NCBI GenBank assembly: GCA_958295785.1 | Contig: OY282377.1 | Coordinates: forward strand, 4,032,896 to 4,096,895 | Reading direction: 5' to 3' | DNA length: 64,000 nt | Origin: an uncultured Latescibacterota bacterium | Lineage (GTDB): Bacteria; Latescibacterota; UBA2968 | In this document: piece by piece, positions 26,216 through 35,498 of the stretch | How the letters are laid out: every line of letters begins with the position of its first letter | Position numbering within the stretch: position 1 is the stretch's first letter | Translations under genes and position numbers: made by a program | Notes under the pieces: model-generated | Told to the model about the DNA's origin: nothing | The model's input: the letters and a program-made list of their open reading frames with translations, nothing else | The model's database searches: none

Positions 26216-26724
26216 GATTTTCTATTGGCCTGATGTGATGCGATATGTTGCCAGCAAATGATTCCCTTGGCGTTCCGCAGTACGTCAAATAAGCCATGGC
26301 AAAAATGCCATCCCAAAAGACCATCAGATAAAGCCATCACGCACAGCGCGCAAGGCCGTCTCGCAACCCATATCCATCTTGCAACTTCCTTCGCAGGCCA
26401 GCGCATGTCGTCCTGTTACAAAAGCGGTTTGCGCTGTGCAGAGCACCCCTCGGCGTTTGAGAGCGGCATTTTTGAACTGCTGGGCAGTTGTACCCCGCTC
26501 GCCTACTTTTTTTTGCTGTTGAAAAAAAGTATGAAAACGTGAATAATTTGAGCGTTTGACGCCGCACGCCGTAGGCACAGGCGTAGCCAACGCATCGAAG
26601 GCAACAAACGATGCTGTAGGACCAAATGCTTGAGACAAGCAACGCATGATCCATACAGAACGTCTGTTCCTCATTCCTCCTTGATGGGAGGCAAGATACG
26701 GACAACTTGAAAGCAAATTGGTAT
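26216..26724. mobile_element. MITE-like element, copy 3 (complete)
   Basis: A 509-bp element with inverted ends ATACCAATTTGATTTT and GCAAATTGGTAT. It is collinear with copy 2 but about 40 bp longer in the middle. It lies between leuA and leuC and would separate their transcription or add hairpins to the message. Confidence 0.75.
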
Positions 26725-26771
26725 AACCTCAACTCCCAACTGACGTTCGGATTTTCAGAAAAGAGGACATC

Positions 26772-28169
26772 ATGGGTCAAAGTTTATTTCAAAAAGTTTG
26801 GGACGCGCATGCGGTGCGGACCTTGCCATCGGGTCAAACGCAGTTGTTCATCGGCTTGCACCTCGTCCACGAAGTCACCAGCCCGCAGGCGTTTGAGATG
26901 CTGAGAGAACGCAATTTGGGCATTGCGTATCCAGAACGCACATTCGCCACAGTTGATCACATTGTGCCCACGCGCGACCTCGACCGACCATTTGCCGACG
27001 AAATGGCCGAGCACATGATGGCCGCCGTTGAAAAAAATACTGCGGAATTTGGCATTCCCCTGTTCGACCTCCACGACGAGCGACAGGGCATTGTCCACGT
27101 CATTGGCCCGGAATTGGGCCTCACGCAACCGGGCATGACCATTGCCTGCGGCGACAGCCACACCGCCACGCACGGCGCGTTTGGCGCGATAGCATTTGGC
27201 ATTGGCACGTCGCAAGTGCGCGACGTACTCGCAACGCAGTGCTTGGCGATGGACCCGCTCAAAGTGCGCCGCATTGAAGTATGCGGCACGCTTGGCGACG
27301 GGGTTTATGCCAAAGATGTCATTCTCAACATCATCCGCAATCTCGGCGTCAAAGGCGGCACGGGCTATGCGTACGAATATGCGGGCACGGCGATTGAGGG
27401 CATGGACATGGAAGCGCGCATGTCCGTGTGCAACATGTCCATTGAGGGCGGCGCGCGTGCGGGTTATGTCAATCCCGATCAAACGACTTATAGCTATTTG
27501 CAAGGCCGCGCACACGCGCCTTTGGGCGAGGCGTTTGACCGCGCGGTTTCGTGGTGGCATTCGCTGACGTCTGACCCGGATGCCGATTACGACGACATCT
27601 ATCGACTCGACGGCTCTGCCCTTGAACCCACCGTGACGTGGGGCATCACGCCGGGGCAGGCACTCTTTGTATCGGAAAAAGTGCCCGCGCTCACAGACCT
27701 GCCCGACGACGAGCGCGATGTCGCCGCCGAAGCGTACGATTACATGGACTTAAAACCGGGCGCGGCCATATCTGGCATTCCCATTGACGTGGCATTTGTG
27801 GGATCGTGTACCAACAGCCGCATCTCCGACCTGCGAGAAGCCGCCCGCGTGGTCAAAGGCCATTGCGTGGCCGAGGGCGTCAAAGCACTGGTCGTACCGG
27901 GTTCCAAATCCGTTCTCAAAGCCGCCGAGGCCGAGGGCCTGCACCACATTTTTGAAGACGCGGGTTTTGAATGGCGCGGCGCGGGTTGCTCGATGTGTCT
28001 GGCGATGAACCCCGACAAATTGCAGGGCCGCGAAATTTGCGCCTCGTCCAGCAACCGCAATTTCAAAGGGCGCCAAGGCAGCCCGACGGGCCGCACGCTT
28101 TTGATGAGCCCGGCCATGGTGGCCGCCGCCGCCATTGCGGGCGAAGTCATTGATGTGCGGAAAATGTGA
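26772..28169 (+). CDS. leuC: 3-isopropylmalate dehydratase large subunit
   Basis: A 465-residue aconitase-family subunit that isomerises 2- to 3-isopropylmalate with LeuD. The 4Fe-4S cysteines are in VGSCTNSRI and in GCSMCLAMN; the active-site HTCGDSH-type segment appears as [20 protein letters not shown], and the C-terminal [11 protein letters not shown] is typical of LeuC. The start follows GAGGACATC. leuD is 193 bases downstream, with repeat DNA between. Confidence 0.97.
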   Translation: MGQSLFQKVWDAHAVRTLPSGQTQLFIGLHLVHEVTSPQAFEMLRERNLGIAYPERTFATVDHIVPTRDLDRPFADEMAEHMMAAVEKNTAEFGIPLFDLHDERQGIVHVIGPELGLTQPGMTIACGDSHTATHGAFGAIAFGIGTSQVRDVLATQCLAMDPLKVRRIEVCGTLGDGVYAKDVILNIIRNLGVKGGTGYAYEYAGTAIEGMDMEARMSVCNMSIEGGARAGYVNPDQTTYSYLQGRAHAPLGEAFDRAVSWWHSLTSDPDADYDDIYRLDGSALEPTVTWGITPGQALFVSEKVPALTDLPDDERDVAAEAYDYMDLKPGAAISGIPIDVAFVGSCTNSRISDLREAARVVKGHCVAEGVKALVVPGSKSVLKAAEAEGLHHIFEDAGFEWRGAGCSMCLAMNPDKLQGREICASSSNRNFKGRQGSPTGRTLLMSPAMVAAAAIAGEVIDVRKM

Positions 28170-28223
28170 GCGAAAAGCAGGCCCCTGTGCCCGCCCGAAG
28201 ATACAAAATGCGGGGATAGAAAC

Positions 28224-28250
28224 GTAGGGGCGGTGCCCCCGTGCCCGCCC
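28224..28250. repeat. Dispersed repeats, family A, between leuC and leuD
   Basis: One full unit (GTAGGGGCGGTGCCCC then CGTGCCCGCCC) and at least one half-unit near 28181-28195 lie in the leuC-leuD gap, with related GC-rich debris at 28312-28330. Nothing else is seen in this gap. Confidence 0.65.
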
Positions 28251-28362
28251 AAAAATGCAAGATACAAAGCGAAAAGCATCCGCAGATGGCGCATAAGAAA
28301 AGCGAACGCAAGGGCCCCCTGTGCCCGTCCGTGCGAGATTCGATAATCAGGAGGGGATATTC

Positions 28363-28956
28363 ATGAATTTGTCTGTAATCCAACGGGTGAAAGGCCGCGC
28401 GATTGCGGTTCGGGGAAATGACATTGACACGGACCGCATTATCCCCGCGCGCTATCTCCGCGCCATTGCGTTTGATGGCTTGGGCAAACACGCATTTGAA
28501 GACGACCGCAAATCAAATCCCGATCACCCCTTTGACAATCCGGCCTATCGGGGCGCGGCCATCCTCGTCGTCAATGCCAATTTCGGTTGTGGGTCGTCTC
28601 GGGAACACGCGCCCCAGGCCCTGATGCGCTGGGGGATTCACGCCATTGTCGGCGAATCTTTTGCCGAAATTTTTCTCGGCAACTGCACGGCGATGGGCGT
28701 GCCGTGTCTGACCGCTTCAACCGAAGATATAGTAAAAATACAGGACGCGAGTTGCGCGCATCCCCAGCGAGAAATGGCGGTTGATCTCCAAAACAAAAAA
28801 TTGATCTTTGGCGATATGGAAGTCGATCTGCAAATTGCAGAAAGCAACCGCCTGCAACTCATCGAAGGCGCGTGGGACGCAACGGGCATGCTGCTCGAAG
28901 GCCGAGATGCGGTCCGCCACATTGCCAATAAACTTCCCTACATCGCGGGCTTTTAA
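28363..28956 (+). CDS. leuD: 3-isopropylmalate dehydratase small subunit
   Basis: A 197-residue swivelling subunit that completes the LeuCD isomerase. Landmarks are GNDIDTDRIIPARYL, FGCGSSREHAPQAL and FAEIFLGNC. AGGAGGGGATATTC precedes the ATG; the longer frame upstream lacks a ribosome site. The length is normal for the family. Confidence 0.95.
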   Translation: MNLSVIQRVKGRAIAVRGNDIDTDRIIPARYLRAIAFDGLGKHAFEDDRKSNPDHPFDNPAYRGAAILVVNANFGCGSSREHAPQALMRWGIHAIVGESFAEIFLGNCTAMGVPCLTASTEDIVKIQDASCAHPQREMAVDLQNKKLIFGDMEVDLQIAESNRLQLIEGAWDATGMLLEGRDAVRHIANKLPYIAGF

Positions 28957-29022
28957 CCCTTTTCACGCCTGCACCTCGCGGGCTCTTCACTATGCAAACT
29001 CACATGCGAACAGGCAGGAGAT

Positions 29023-29061
29023 ATGATCCGGGCACTCGTTGCCCGGAGGCCATTGGTTTGA
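29023..29061 (+). CDS. Candidate 12-residue leader peptide before cimA
   Basis: GGCAGGAGAT is followed at once by ATG and the peptide MIRALVARRPLV, containing Ile, Leu and Val codons, then TGA. The spacing from AGGAG to ATG is short, which weakens the case. It lies at the head of a series of hairpins ahead of the citramalate synthase gene. Confidence 0.3.
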   Translation: MIRALVARRPLV

Positions 29062-29139
29062 AAATCGAATAGGCTCTCATCGCCCTCTCGGGCAACGAAC
29101 TTGAGATACTGTGGGGTGGAACCCCCGACTTTCTTTTTT
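29027..29139 (+). promoter_or_regulatory. Candidate attenuator hairpins before cimA
   Basis: TCCGGGCA (29027-29034) pairs perfectly with TGCCCGGA (29040-29047) inside the 12-codon frame. GCCC/GGGC forms a second small stem near 29082, and GGGGT (29113-29117) pairs with ACCCC (29121-29125) ahead of CTTTCTTTTTTC, a terminator-like end. The order of leader frame, early hairpin, and late hairpin with T-run matches an attenuator. Confidence 0.4.
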
Positions 29140-29156
29140 CAACCAAAGGAAATCAC

Positions 29157-30737
29157 ATGTCTAAACAAGTGGAAATCTACGATTCGACCCTTCGAGACGG
29201 CGCGCAGGCCGAGGGCATCTCGTTTTCGGCTGAAGACAAAGCCGTGATCGCGCAGCGTCTCGACGCGATGGGCATTCACTACATCGAAGGCGGCTGGCCG
29301 AATCCGACCAATCCCAAGGACCTCGAATTTTTTGAGCGCGTGCGCGACTGCGAATTTCGCAATGCCAAAATTGTCGCATTTGGCAGCACCTGCCGCGTGG
29401 GCAATCCGCCCGAAGACGACCCGACCCTCGCCACCTTGCTCAGGGCCGGCACAGAGGTCGTCACGCTGTTCGGGAAAAGCTGGACGCTCCACGTGACCGA
29501 CGTCTTGCGGGCCACGCTCGACGAAAACCTGCAAATCATCGCGGATTCCTGCGCGTGGCTCAAAGAAAACGGCAGGGAAGTCATCTACGATGCCGAGCAC
29601 TTTTTCGACGGGTACAAAGCCGATCCCGAATACGCATTGAGCACCTTGCAGGCCGCACAAGCAGGCGGGGCCGAGGTGATCGCCTTGTGCGACACCAATG
29701 GCGGCGCGATGCCCTACGAAATCCAGCAAATCATCGCGGCCGTTCAGGGCAAACTCACTGTGCCTTTGGGCATTCACACGCACAACGACGCGGGCATGGC
29801 CGTGGCCAACAGCATTGTCGCGCTCGAAATGGGCGCCGCGCATGTGCAGGGCACGATCAACGGGTATGGCGAACGCTGTGGCAATGCGAATCTGTGTTCG
29901 GTCATTCCAAATATCGAACTCAAGCTGGGCAAAACGGCTATCGGCGCGGCAAATCTCACAAAACTCATGGAATTGTCCCGCTTTGTCAGCGAAATAGCCA
30001 ATGTGTATCACGACCACCGCCAACCTTATGTGGGCGAAAGCGCGTTTGCACACAAGGCCGGTGTTCACGTAGATGCCATGCTCAAACAGCCCGCCACTTA
30101 CGAACATTGCAATGCGGAATGGGTGGGCAACCAGCGGCGTTTTCTCCTCTCGGAACAATCGGGCGGGGGCGCGGTTGCCGCAAAATTGGACCATCTGATC
30201 CCGGGCTTGGACAAACGCCATCCCACCGTTCAAAAATTGTTGCAAAAAATTAAGCAACTCGAACACGAGGGCTATGTGTTTGAAGCGGCGGAAGCCTCGT
30301 TTGAAATTCTCGCCCGGCGGGTATTGGGCAGCATTCGCAACCCGTTCAAACTCATCCACTACCGCACGATCAACCGCAAAACCATTTCCGGATCTGAAGT
30401 CGAGGCCATTGTCAAAATCGAGATCGACGGTCAGATTTACCACACGATAGGCGAGGGCAATGGGCCGGTCAATGCCTTGGACTTGGCCTTGCGCCAGGCC
30501 CTTGAAAACGTGTATCCCTCCCTCAAAGACGTGCGCCTCGAAGACTACAAAGTGCGCGTGTTGTCCAGCGCGGAAGGCACAGCGGCCAAAACCCGCGTGC
30601 TGATCGAATCCTCTGATCGGCAGCGCGTTTGGAATACCGTGGGCGTATCTGAAAACAGCATCGAAGCCAGTTGGATCGCGCTGGTCGATAGTTTGACCTA
30701 CAAATTGCTGCTCGACGGCGTCATTGCCATCAACTGA
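29157..30737 (+). CDS. cimA: (R)-citramalate synthase
   Basis: A 526-residue LeuA-related enzyme that condenses pyruvate and acetyl-CoA to citramalate, opening a threonine-independent route to isoleucine. It begins VEIYDSTLRDGAQAEGISFS and has YIEGGWPNPTNPKD, GIHTHNDAGMAVAN and GYGERCGNANLCS, which distinguish CimA from LeuA. The C-terminal LeuA-type allosteric domain is present (near 390-526). AAAGGAAATCAC precedes the ATG. With leuCD (which also isomerises citramalate) close by, the neighbourhood supports both leucine and isoleucine synthesis. Confidence 0.95.
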   Translation: MSKQVEIYDSTLRDGAQAEGISFSAEDKAVIAQRLDAMGIHYIEGGWPNPTNPKDLEFFERVRDCEFRNAKIVAFGSTCRVGNPPEDDPTLATLLRAGTEVVTLFGKSWTLHVTDVLRATLDENLQIIADSCAWLKENGREVIYDAEHFFDGYKADPEYALSTLQAAQAGGAEVIALCDTNGGAMPYEIQQIIAAVQGKLTVPLGIHTHNDAGMAVANSIVALEMGAAHVQGTINGYGERCGNANLCSVIPNIELKLGKTAIGAANLTKLMELSRFVSEIANVYHDHRQPYVGESAFAHKAGVHVDAMLKQPATYEHCNAEWVGNQRRFLLSEQSGGGAVAAKLDHLIPGLDKRHPTVQKLLQKIKQLEHEGYVFEAAEASFEILARRVLGSIRNPFKLIHYRTINRKTISGSEVEAIVKIEIDGQIYHTIGEGNGPVNALDLALRQALENVYPSLKDVRLEDYKVRVLSSAEGTAAKTRVLIESSDRQRVWNTVGVSENSIEASWIALVDSLTYKLLLDGVIAIN

Positions 30738-30754
30738 TGGACCTCCCCCCCTAA

Positions 30755-30791
30755 CCCGAGACGAGATGGGAGAACATCTCCCCGTCTCGGG
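30755..30791 (+). terminator. Long hairpin between cimA and the aminotransferase
   Basis: CCCGAGACG (30755-30763) pairs with CGTCTCGGG (30783-30791), extended inward by AGATG/CATCT. Only four T residues follow, some way off, so it may be a weak terminator or a processing site. It belongs to a GC-rich intergenic sequence type also seen near 3061 and 5761. Confidence 0.5.
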
Positions 30792-30822
30792 TCCGAATCT
30801 GCCCCTTTTAATGAGCATCTCC

Positions 30823-31995
30823 ATGCAAATCAATTCTCGGCGCATTGAACGCCTGCCGCCATACATTTTTCACGAGGTGAATGCCCGCAAAATGCACCTG
30901 CGGCGCAAGGGCGTGGATATTATCGACCTGGGCATGGGCAATCCGGACCAGCCCACGCCGCCGCATATTATTGACAAACTCGCCGAAGTTGCCCGCGATC
31001 CCAAAGCGCACGGCTATTCGCCATCGGCGGGCCTTCCCGCGCTGCGGCGGGCGATTTGCCGGCATTACAAACGCCGGTTTGCCGTCGATCTCGATCCGGA
31101 AACAGAGGCCATTGTCACCATTGGCTCGAAAGAGGGGCTGGCGCATATTTGCCTGGCCCTCCTCGATCCGGGCGACCTCGCCATCGTGCCCAATCCTGCC
31201 TATCCCCTGCACCTCTACGGCGTTGCAATAGCCAATGGCAACGTGCTCAGCCTGCCCTTGCGCGCGGAAAAAGAATTTGTGCCCGATCTACACATGGTCT
31301 CGCGGGAGTTGTGGCCCAAGCCCAAAGTCATGATTTTCAACTTCCCGCACAACCCCACCACGGCCACGGTCGATCTTTCTTTTTTTCAAGAACTTGTGGC
31401 TTTTGCCCGGCGTCAAAATATCATCGTCATCCACGACATGGCCTATTCGGACATCGCGTTTGACGACACCGAAGTGCCGAGTCTGTTGCAGGTCAAAGGC
31501 GCGAAAGAAATCGGGGTCGAATTTTACACCATGTCCAAATCCTACAACATGGCCGGTTGGCGCGTGGGCTTCTGCTTGGGCAATCCCGAGGTCATCAAAG
31601 CCCTGTCCACCATCAAAAACTACTACGACTACGGCGTCTTTACCCCGATCCAAGTCGCGGCCATTGCCGCGCTCGACGGCCCGCAAGACTGCGTGCGGAA
31701 AGCGGCGGCCATGTATCAAAGCCGCAGGGATACGCTGATAGGCGGTCTCAACCGCATCGGGTGGCCGGTCGACAAACCCAAAGCGTCGATGTTTGTGTGG
31801 GCGCCCATTCCAGAATCCCATCGGCATCTCGGCTCGATGAACTTCGCCCTCAAACTCATGGAAGAAGCCGAAGTCGCGGTGTCTCCCGGCATTGGGTTTG
31901 GCGACATGGGCGAGGGGTATGTACGCATCTCTCTGGTCGAAAACGAACACCGAATCCGCCAAGCCGTGCGAAATGTCAAACGCGCACTGTTTTGA
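30823..31995 (+). CDS. alaC: Class I/II aminotransferase, AlaC-like
   Basis: A 390-residue PLP-dependent aminotransferase of fold type I. PLP-site landmarks are MGNPDQPTPPHI, NFPHNPTTATVD, and the Schiff-base Lys in YTMSKSYNMAGWRVGF; the carboxylate-binding Arg is in [10 protein letters not shown]. It most resembles AlaC/YfdZ glutamate-pyruvate aminotransferases. ATG 30823 has a GAG ribosome remnant; 30811 is an alternative four codons earlier. Its last 46 codons plus 105 downstream bases are duplicated at 34096, on the far side of the ATPase cassette. Confidence 0.88.
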   Translation: MQINSRRIERLPPYIFHEVNARKMHLRRKGVDIIDLGMGNPDQPTPPHIIDKLAEVARDPKAHGYSPSAGLPALRRAICRHYKRRFAVDLDPETEAIVTIGSKEGLAHICLALLDPGDLAIVPNPAYPLHLYGVAIANGNVLSLPLRAEKEFVPDLHMVSRELWPKPKVMIFNFPHNPTTATVDLSFFQELVAFARRQNIIVIHDMAYSDIAFDDTEVPSLLQVKGAKEIGVEFYTMSKSYNMAGWRVGFCLGNPEVIKALSTIKNYYDYGVFTPIQVAAIAALDGPQDCVRKAAAMYQSRRDTLIGGLNRIGWPVDKPKASMFVWAPIPESHRHLGSMNFALKLMEEAEVAVSPGIGFGDMGEGYVRISLVENEHRIRQAVRNVKRALF

Positions 31996-32100
31996 ACGCC
32001 GAAAGCTGGTGGCTGATTTCCAGCGGTCATTCGACGGTATTTTGCGATGGCATTTTTTTCCCGTACTGCGTAACGTCAGTTCCTCATTGGAAAGGCAATA
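31855..32100 (+). repeat. Direct repeat A: 3' end of the alaC-like gene (parent copy)
   Basis: These 246 bases, from CTCATGGAAGAAGCC to GGAAAGGCAATA, recur at 34096-34341 with only three differences that I can find. They include the last 46 codons and stop of the aminotransferase and the following non-coding DNA. Confidence 0.95.
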
Positions 32101-32103
32101 GAT

Positions 32104-33396
32104 ATGATTACGCAAATCGAGGTCGGAGGCTATCGGCTTCTCGACGAGTTTGAGGCCGATCTCAAATCGCTGACAGTGGTTATAGGCGCGAATGCCGTTG
32201 GCAAGAGCACGCTACTCAATTGCCTGCAACTGATTGGCGAGTGTAGCGCGGTGCCGGTAAATACCGCAATGGGGTTGCATGGGGGGGCAGCATCTCTTCT
32301 TACAGTCGGGAACGAGAAGAGCCAGTTGACTTGGAAAATCACTTTTCATAAGCCCGCTACATGGGATGCTTTTCCATTGAAGCAGGGGGATTCACTGGTG
32401 TACGAGGTCGTTCTCCAAGCCGATGCACAAAACCAGATGCACCCGCAATACGAGGTTCTCAGAAATCGAGAGCCAGCACCAGGGCATGCGGGACCCCTCA
32501 AGTTTTTGGAGGCAACCCCGTATCACCAACACATATTTGACAGAGAACAACGCCGATTGATACCGTTTGACGAAGTGCAATCTTCTTCTGATGTCGTCCG
32601 CGAGTCCGATTCGACGGAAGCCACCTCGATGGGCAGTCTGCTACCACCCGGCCGACAAGAGGCCGCGTTGCTGCTTTCGCAAATCCGCTTCTTCAACGAG
32701 TTTCCCGTTCCTTCTTCGGTACGCGTTCTATTGGCGAACATAATGTGCTATCCGGGTTTCGATGTGACGCAGTCTTCCGCGCTCCGCACCAAGGCCGCCG
32801 CTATCGAGCCGGTTGCAACATTATCGGCTAACGGCGACAATTTGGGCACTGTGTTGCACGAAATCCTGACCCGATACGATTTCCGATCAGCAGCAGAGGA
32901 GTTGCGCGATTTTCTGCGCGTAGCGTACCCCGCATTTGAGGAAATTCATTGCGATACCGCCTATGGAACGCCACCGCAAGTGCTCGTCCGGGTGCGAGAG
33001 CAAGGCATGTCTCGCTCTATGGAGATGTGGGAGCTGTCGGACGGCATGCTACGCTTCTTGTGCTTGGCGACGGTGCTGCTAAATCCACTTCTGCCGCCGC
33101 TGGTGGCAATCGACGAACCAGAATTGGGCCTGCATCCCGGGCTGTTGCCGATTGTCGCCGAGATGATCAAGACGGCGGCGGAGCGCACCCAAGTGCTGGT
33201 GACGACGCACAGCCCAGACCTGCTCAACTGCTTCGACATAGCCGATATGGCCGTGATGGCGCGGAATGCAGATAACGCAAAGGTCGCTTGGCATCGTCCC
33301 GCGAACCGCGAGACGCTTGTGCCAATGCTCGACAACATTGCCGGCGAAACCCTTGGCGACCTGCACCGCTCCGGCGAACTGGAGGCCGGCGTATGA
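32104..33396 (+). CDS. AAA/ABC-type ATPase of a two-gene defence-like cassette
   Basis: A 430-residue ATPase of the OLD/RecF-like (AAA_21) type. Walker A is VIGANAVGKST at residues 26-36; the ABC-signature region is ELSDGMLRFLCLATVLL; Walker B is LVAIDEPELGLHPG, and VLVTTHSPDLLNCF carries the switch His. It begins right after repeat A with AAAGGCAATAGAT before the ATG and overlaps the next gene by 4 bases (ATGA). In OLD, Gabija and PARIS systems such ATPases sense phage and license a Toprim nuclease; by analogy that is the likely role. Confidence 0.85.
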   Translation: MITQIEVGGYRLLDEFEADLKSLTVVIGANAVGKSTLLNCLQLIGECSAVPVNTAMGLHGGAASLLTVGNEKSQLTWKITFHKPATWDAFPLKQGDSLVYEVVLQADAQNQMHPQYEVLRNREPAPGHAGPLKFLEATPYHQHIFDREQRRLIPFDEVQSSSDVVRESDSTEATSMGSLLPPGRQEAALLLSQIRFFNEFPVPSSVRVLLANIMCYPGFDVTQSSALRTKAAAIEPVATLSANGDNLGTVLHEILTRYDFRSAAEELRDFLRVAYPAFEEIHCDTAYGTPPQVLVRVREQGMSRSMEMWELSDGMLRFLCLATVLLNPLLPPLVAIDEPELGLHPGLLPIVAEMIKTAAERTQVLVTTHSPDLLNCFDIADMAVMARNADNAKVAWHRPANRETLVPMLDNIAGETLGDLHRSGELEAGV

Positions 33397-34058
33397 AGGT
33401 GTGGATTTTTGTAGAAGGGAAATCGGACGTTCAGGCACTGTCGGCATTGTGGGGAGGCTGGAAGCAAAACCTCGGCGCGAAAGGCTGGGGCCTTCAGCTA
33501 ATATCCCTTCAAAACAAGCCCAACTATTTCAGAAAAATTGGACCCCGAGCGAGTGAGAAGTTGGTGCATGATACACGCGATCTCGTTGTCGGCTTACCCG
33601 ATCTCTACCCAAATCGAGACTATGCGAATACGGCGTACAAGCACGACAATTTGAAAGAACTTCAAGACGTGCAAATGCGACTCGTAAAACAAAATTTGCC
33701 ACAAAAGTTCAGACCGGCTGACGTCGAAAGCCACATCGCACGTTTTTATGCCAGCGCGTTGAAACACGACCTGGAAGTGCTGCTCCTCGCCGCGACGAGT
33801 CAACTTCAGTCCCGACTCAAGATGCGGAACAGGCCCGGCGGTTGGCGGCATCCCCCGGAAGATCAAAACCAAAACAAGCCCCCCAAAAAAATAGTTGAAG
33901 AACTCTTTCAAAAAAATCTCAAACGGGCCTACCGCGAAATTACGGATAGCGATGCCATTCTCGGAAATGCAGACCTGCAAGAGGTGGCGAAACAGTGCCC
34001 GGCATTCCGCGCTGTGATCGATTGGATTGGTGCGGAGACCGGCGTACCTGGGTACTGA
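33393..34058 (+). CDS. DUF4276-like Toprim-type protein, partner of the ATPase
   Basis: A 221-residue protein. The start [18 protein letters not shown] has the EGxxD motif of Toprim folds, with further acidic residues in [11 protein letters not shown]. The middle part ([20 protein letters not shown]) matches the DUF4276 layout. Translation is coupled to the ATPase by ATGA. By analogy with OLD-type nucleases and PARIS (ATPase AriA plus Toprim AriB), it would be the nuclease or effector. Its stop is 5 bases before a copy of the argJ 5' end. Confidence 0.75.
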   Translation: MKVWIFVEGKSDVQALSALWGGWKQNLGAKGWGLQLISLQNKPNYFRKIGPRASEKLVHDTRDLVVGLPDLYPNRDYANTAYKHDNLKELQDVQMRLVKQNLPQKFRPADVESHIARFYASALKHDLEVLLLAATSQLQSRLKMRNRPGGWRHPPEDQNQNKPPKKIVEELFQKNLKRAYREITDSDAILGNADLQEVAKQCPAFRAVIDWIGAETGVPGY

Positions 34059-34062
34059 AATG

Positions 34063-34095
34063 GAGGTGTGTTGTGAACTTTACGGAAAATACCAT
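34063..34095 (+). repeat. 33-bp copy of the argJ 5' end
   Basis: GAGGTGTGTTGTGAACTTTA and the next 13 bases match 37673-37705, the ribosome site and first codons of argJ, with one mismatch. It is joined directly to alaC-derived repeat B. Confidence 0.9.
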
Positions 34096-34341
34096 CTCAT
34101 GGAAGAAGCCGAAGTCGCGGTGTCTCCCGGCATTGGCTTTGGCGACATGGGCGAGGGGTATGTACGCATCTCTCTGGTCGAAAACGAACACCGAATCCGC
34201 CAAGCCGTGCGAAATGTCAAACGCGCACTGTTTTGAACGCCGAAAGCTGGTGGCTGATTTCCAGCGGTCATTCGACGGTATTTTGCGATGGCATTTTTTT
34301 CCCGTACTGCGTAACGTCCGTTCCTCATTGGAAAGGCAGTA
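34096..34341 (+). repeat. Direct repeat B: duplicated 3' end of the alaC-like gene
   Basis: A 246-bp copy of 31855-32100 with three mismatches. It encodes a headless 46-codon tail of the aminotransferase. The next 148 bases, up to the second cassette, hold no gene I can see. Confidence 0.95.
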
Positions 34342-34532
34342 GCGGTCCGTAGGTCATAAACGGAGCGAAGCGAGTAACGGGAGGGATCATATTTAGTTTT
34401 AAGACAACCGTGGGTTGGTGCATAGCATTGCCCCATCCTACCTCATATAGAAGATCACCCCTAATTGGATTTGATCGGAGGTATTGAAAGTGGCAAGCGG
34501 AAGAACGATAAGCGCGAGTTTTTTTAACCAAC

Positions 34533-35498
34533 TTGGATAGCAGGGTTATCGATCTTTGTGAGATCGTATCCGAGTCAATTGGTGAAGCCATTCCATCTGA
34601 CAAAAAAAAGATGGATTTCAAAAAAGAATTTGAAAAAATTAGCAGGACAAGAGATAGTGGTACTGGTCGTGGCGGTGGCAAACTGCAAAGAGACGCCGTT
34701 TGTACAAGAGGCCGTGGAGGTAAAGCCCCTTTTTCAAATAGGAACCTGAGATGGCATCCATTGATCGTTGCCGAAAACAGGCCAAATTTTGCAAAGGAAA
34801 TAGAGAGAATAGAGATTGGGGGAAGCGATGAAAGTCAAATCTTGATTTTTGTCATCAAAGACAAAATGGGACGAGAAATCAAATTTCCATCAGACAAAGT
34901 GCATGAGATGCCGGAAAGATTTGTCTCGCTTCCCAAGCATTGGCATCCTCATATAGATACATTGAAAAACTGGTCGGATACATTGTGGACACAAAACTCA
35001 TGTGTGATTTCGGCACTTGAAGCTTGCGACTGGTGGGATTCTGTGGAAACTTATGCCATTCTTGGCATCTCTATGGCTGTTGAATTTTATGGCGCAGACT
35101 TGAACAAACTTTACGGGAAGATAACAAGATTGTTGAGAAATCAGAAAGTTGATGGAAGAATTACTTTGCCAACAGATGATTTCCCAGATGGAGATGATGA
35201 CGTTTTGCAATGTCCCTTGTGCCGCCAGAAGATTTCAAAAGACTTGGAAGACTTCAGAAATTCCACGAGAGAAGAAACTTGGCAACCGGGTTGGCGTACC
35301 TCAAAAAAGACAGAAGGCGATGATTCAAGCATCCAAATAATGCATGTCAATCCCCTTGTAGAAAGCGAGATAAGACATAAAGCTCACAACGTCAAATATG
35401 GTCATAGGTGGTGCAATGTCGCGATGACCGACCATTCGCTTGACGAAACTTTGGACTTCATGGAATTTGTCGTTCGCGCTCATCATAGGAGTAAGTAA
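34533..35498 (+). CDS. HNH-type restriction endonuclease candidate (BstXI-like), start possibly frameshifted
   Basis: A 321-codon frame from TTG. The C-terminal third has CPLCRQKI, then HVNPLVESEIRHKAHNVKYG and HRWCN, a treble-clef HNH-like metal site with Cys and His. The place before a fused modification/specificity gene supports a restriction enzyme; it reminds me of R.BstXI, without certainty. A better start is GTG 34490 after CGGAGGT (MASGRTISASF), but it is one frame off: a run of seven T near 34520 would need six to join it to DSRVIDLCEIV. So the gene may be switched off, mis-sequenced, or start at the TTG. Confidence 0.6.
   Translation: MDSRVIDLCEIVSESIGEAIPSDKKKMDFKKEFEKISRTRDSGTGRGGGKLQRDAVCTRGRGGKAPFSNRNLRWHPLIVAENRPNFAKEIERIEIGGSDESQILIFVIKDKMGREIKFPSDKVHEMPERFVSLPKHWHPHIDTLKNWSDTLWTQNSCVISALEACDWWDSVETYAILGISMAVEFYGADLNKLYGKITRLLRNQKVDGRITLPTDDFPDGDDDVLQCPLCRQKISKDLEDFRNSTREETWQPGWRTSKKTEGDDSSIQIMHVNPLVESEIRHKAHNVKYGHRWCNVAMTDHSLDETLDFMEFVVRAHHRSK

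Noticed and set aside
31855-34341. The 246-bp direct repeats as attachment sites of an integrase-carrying island
   Set aside because: No integrase or recombinase is encoded between them, and the junction with an argJ 5' copy fits recombination between allelic cassettes better than site-specific integration.
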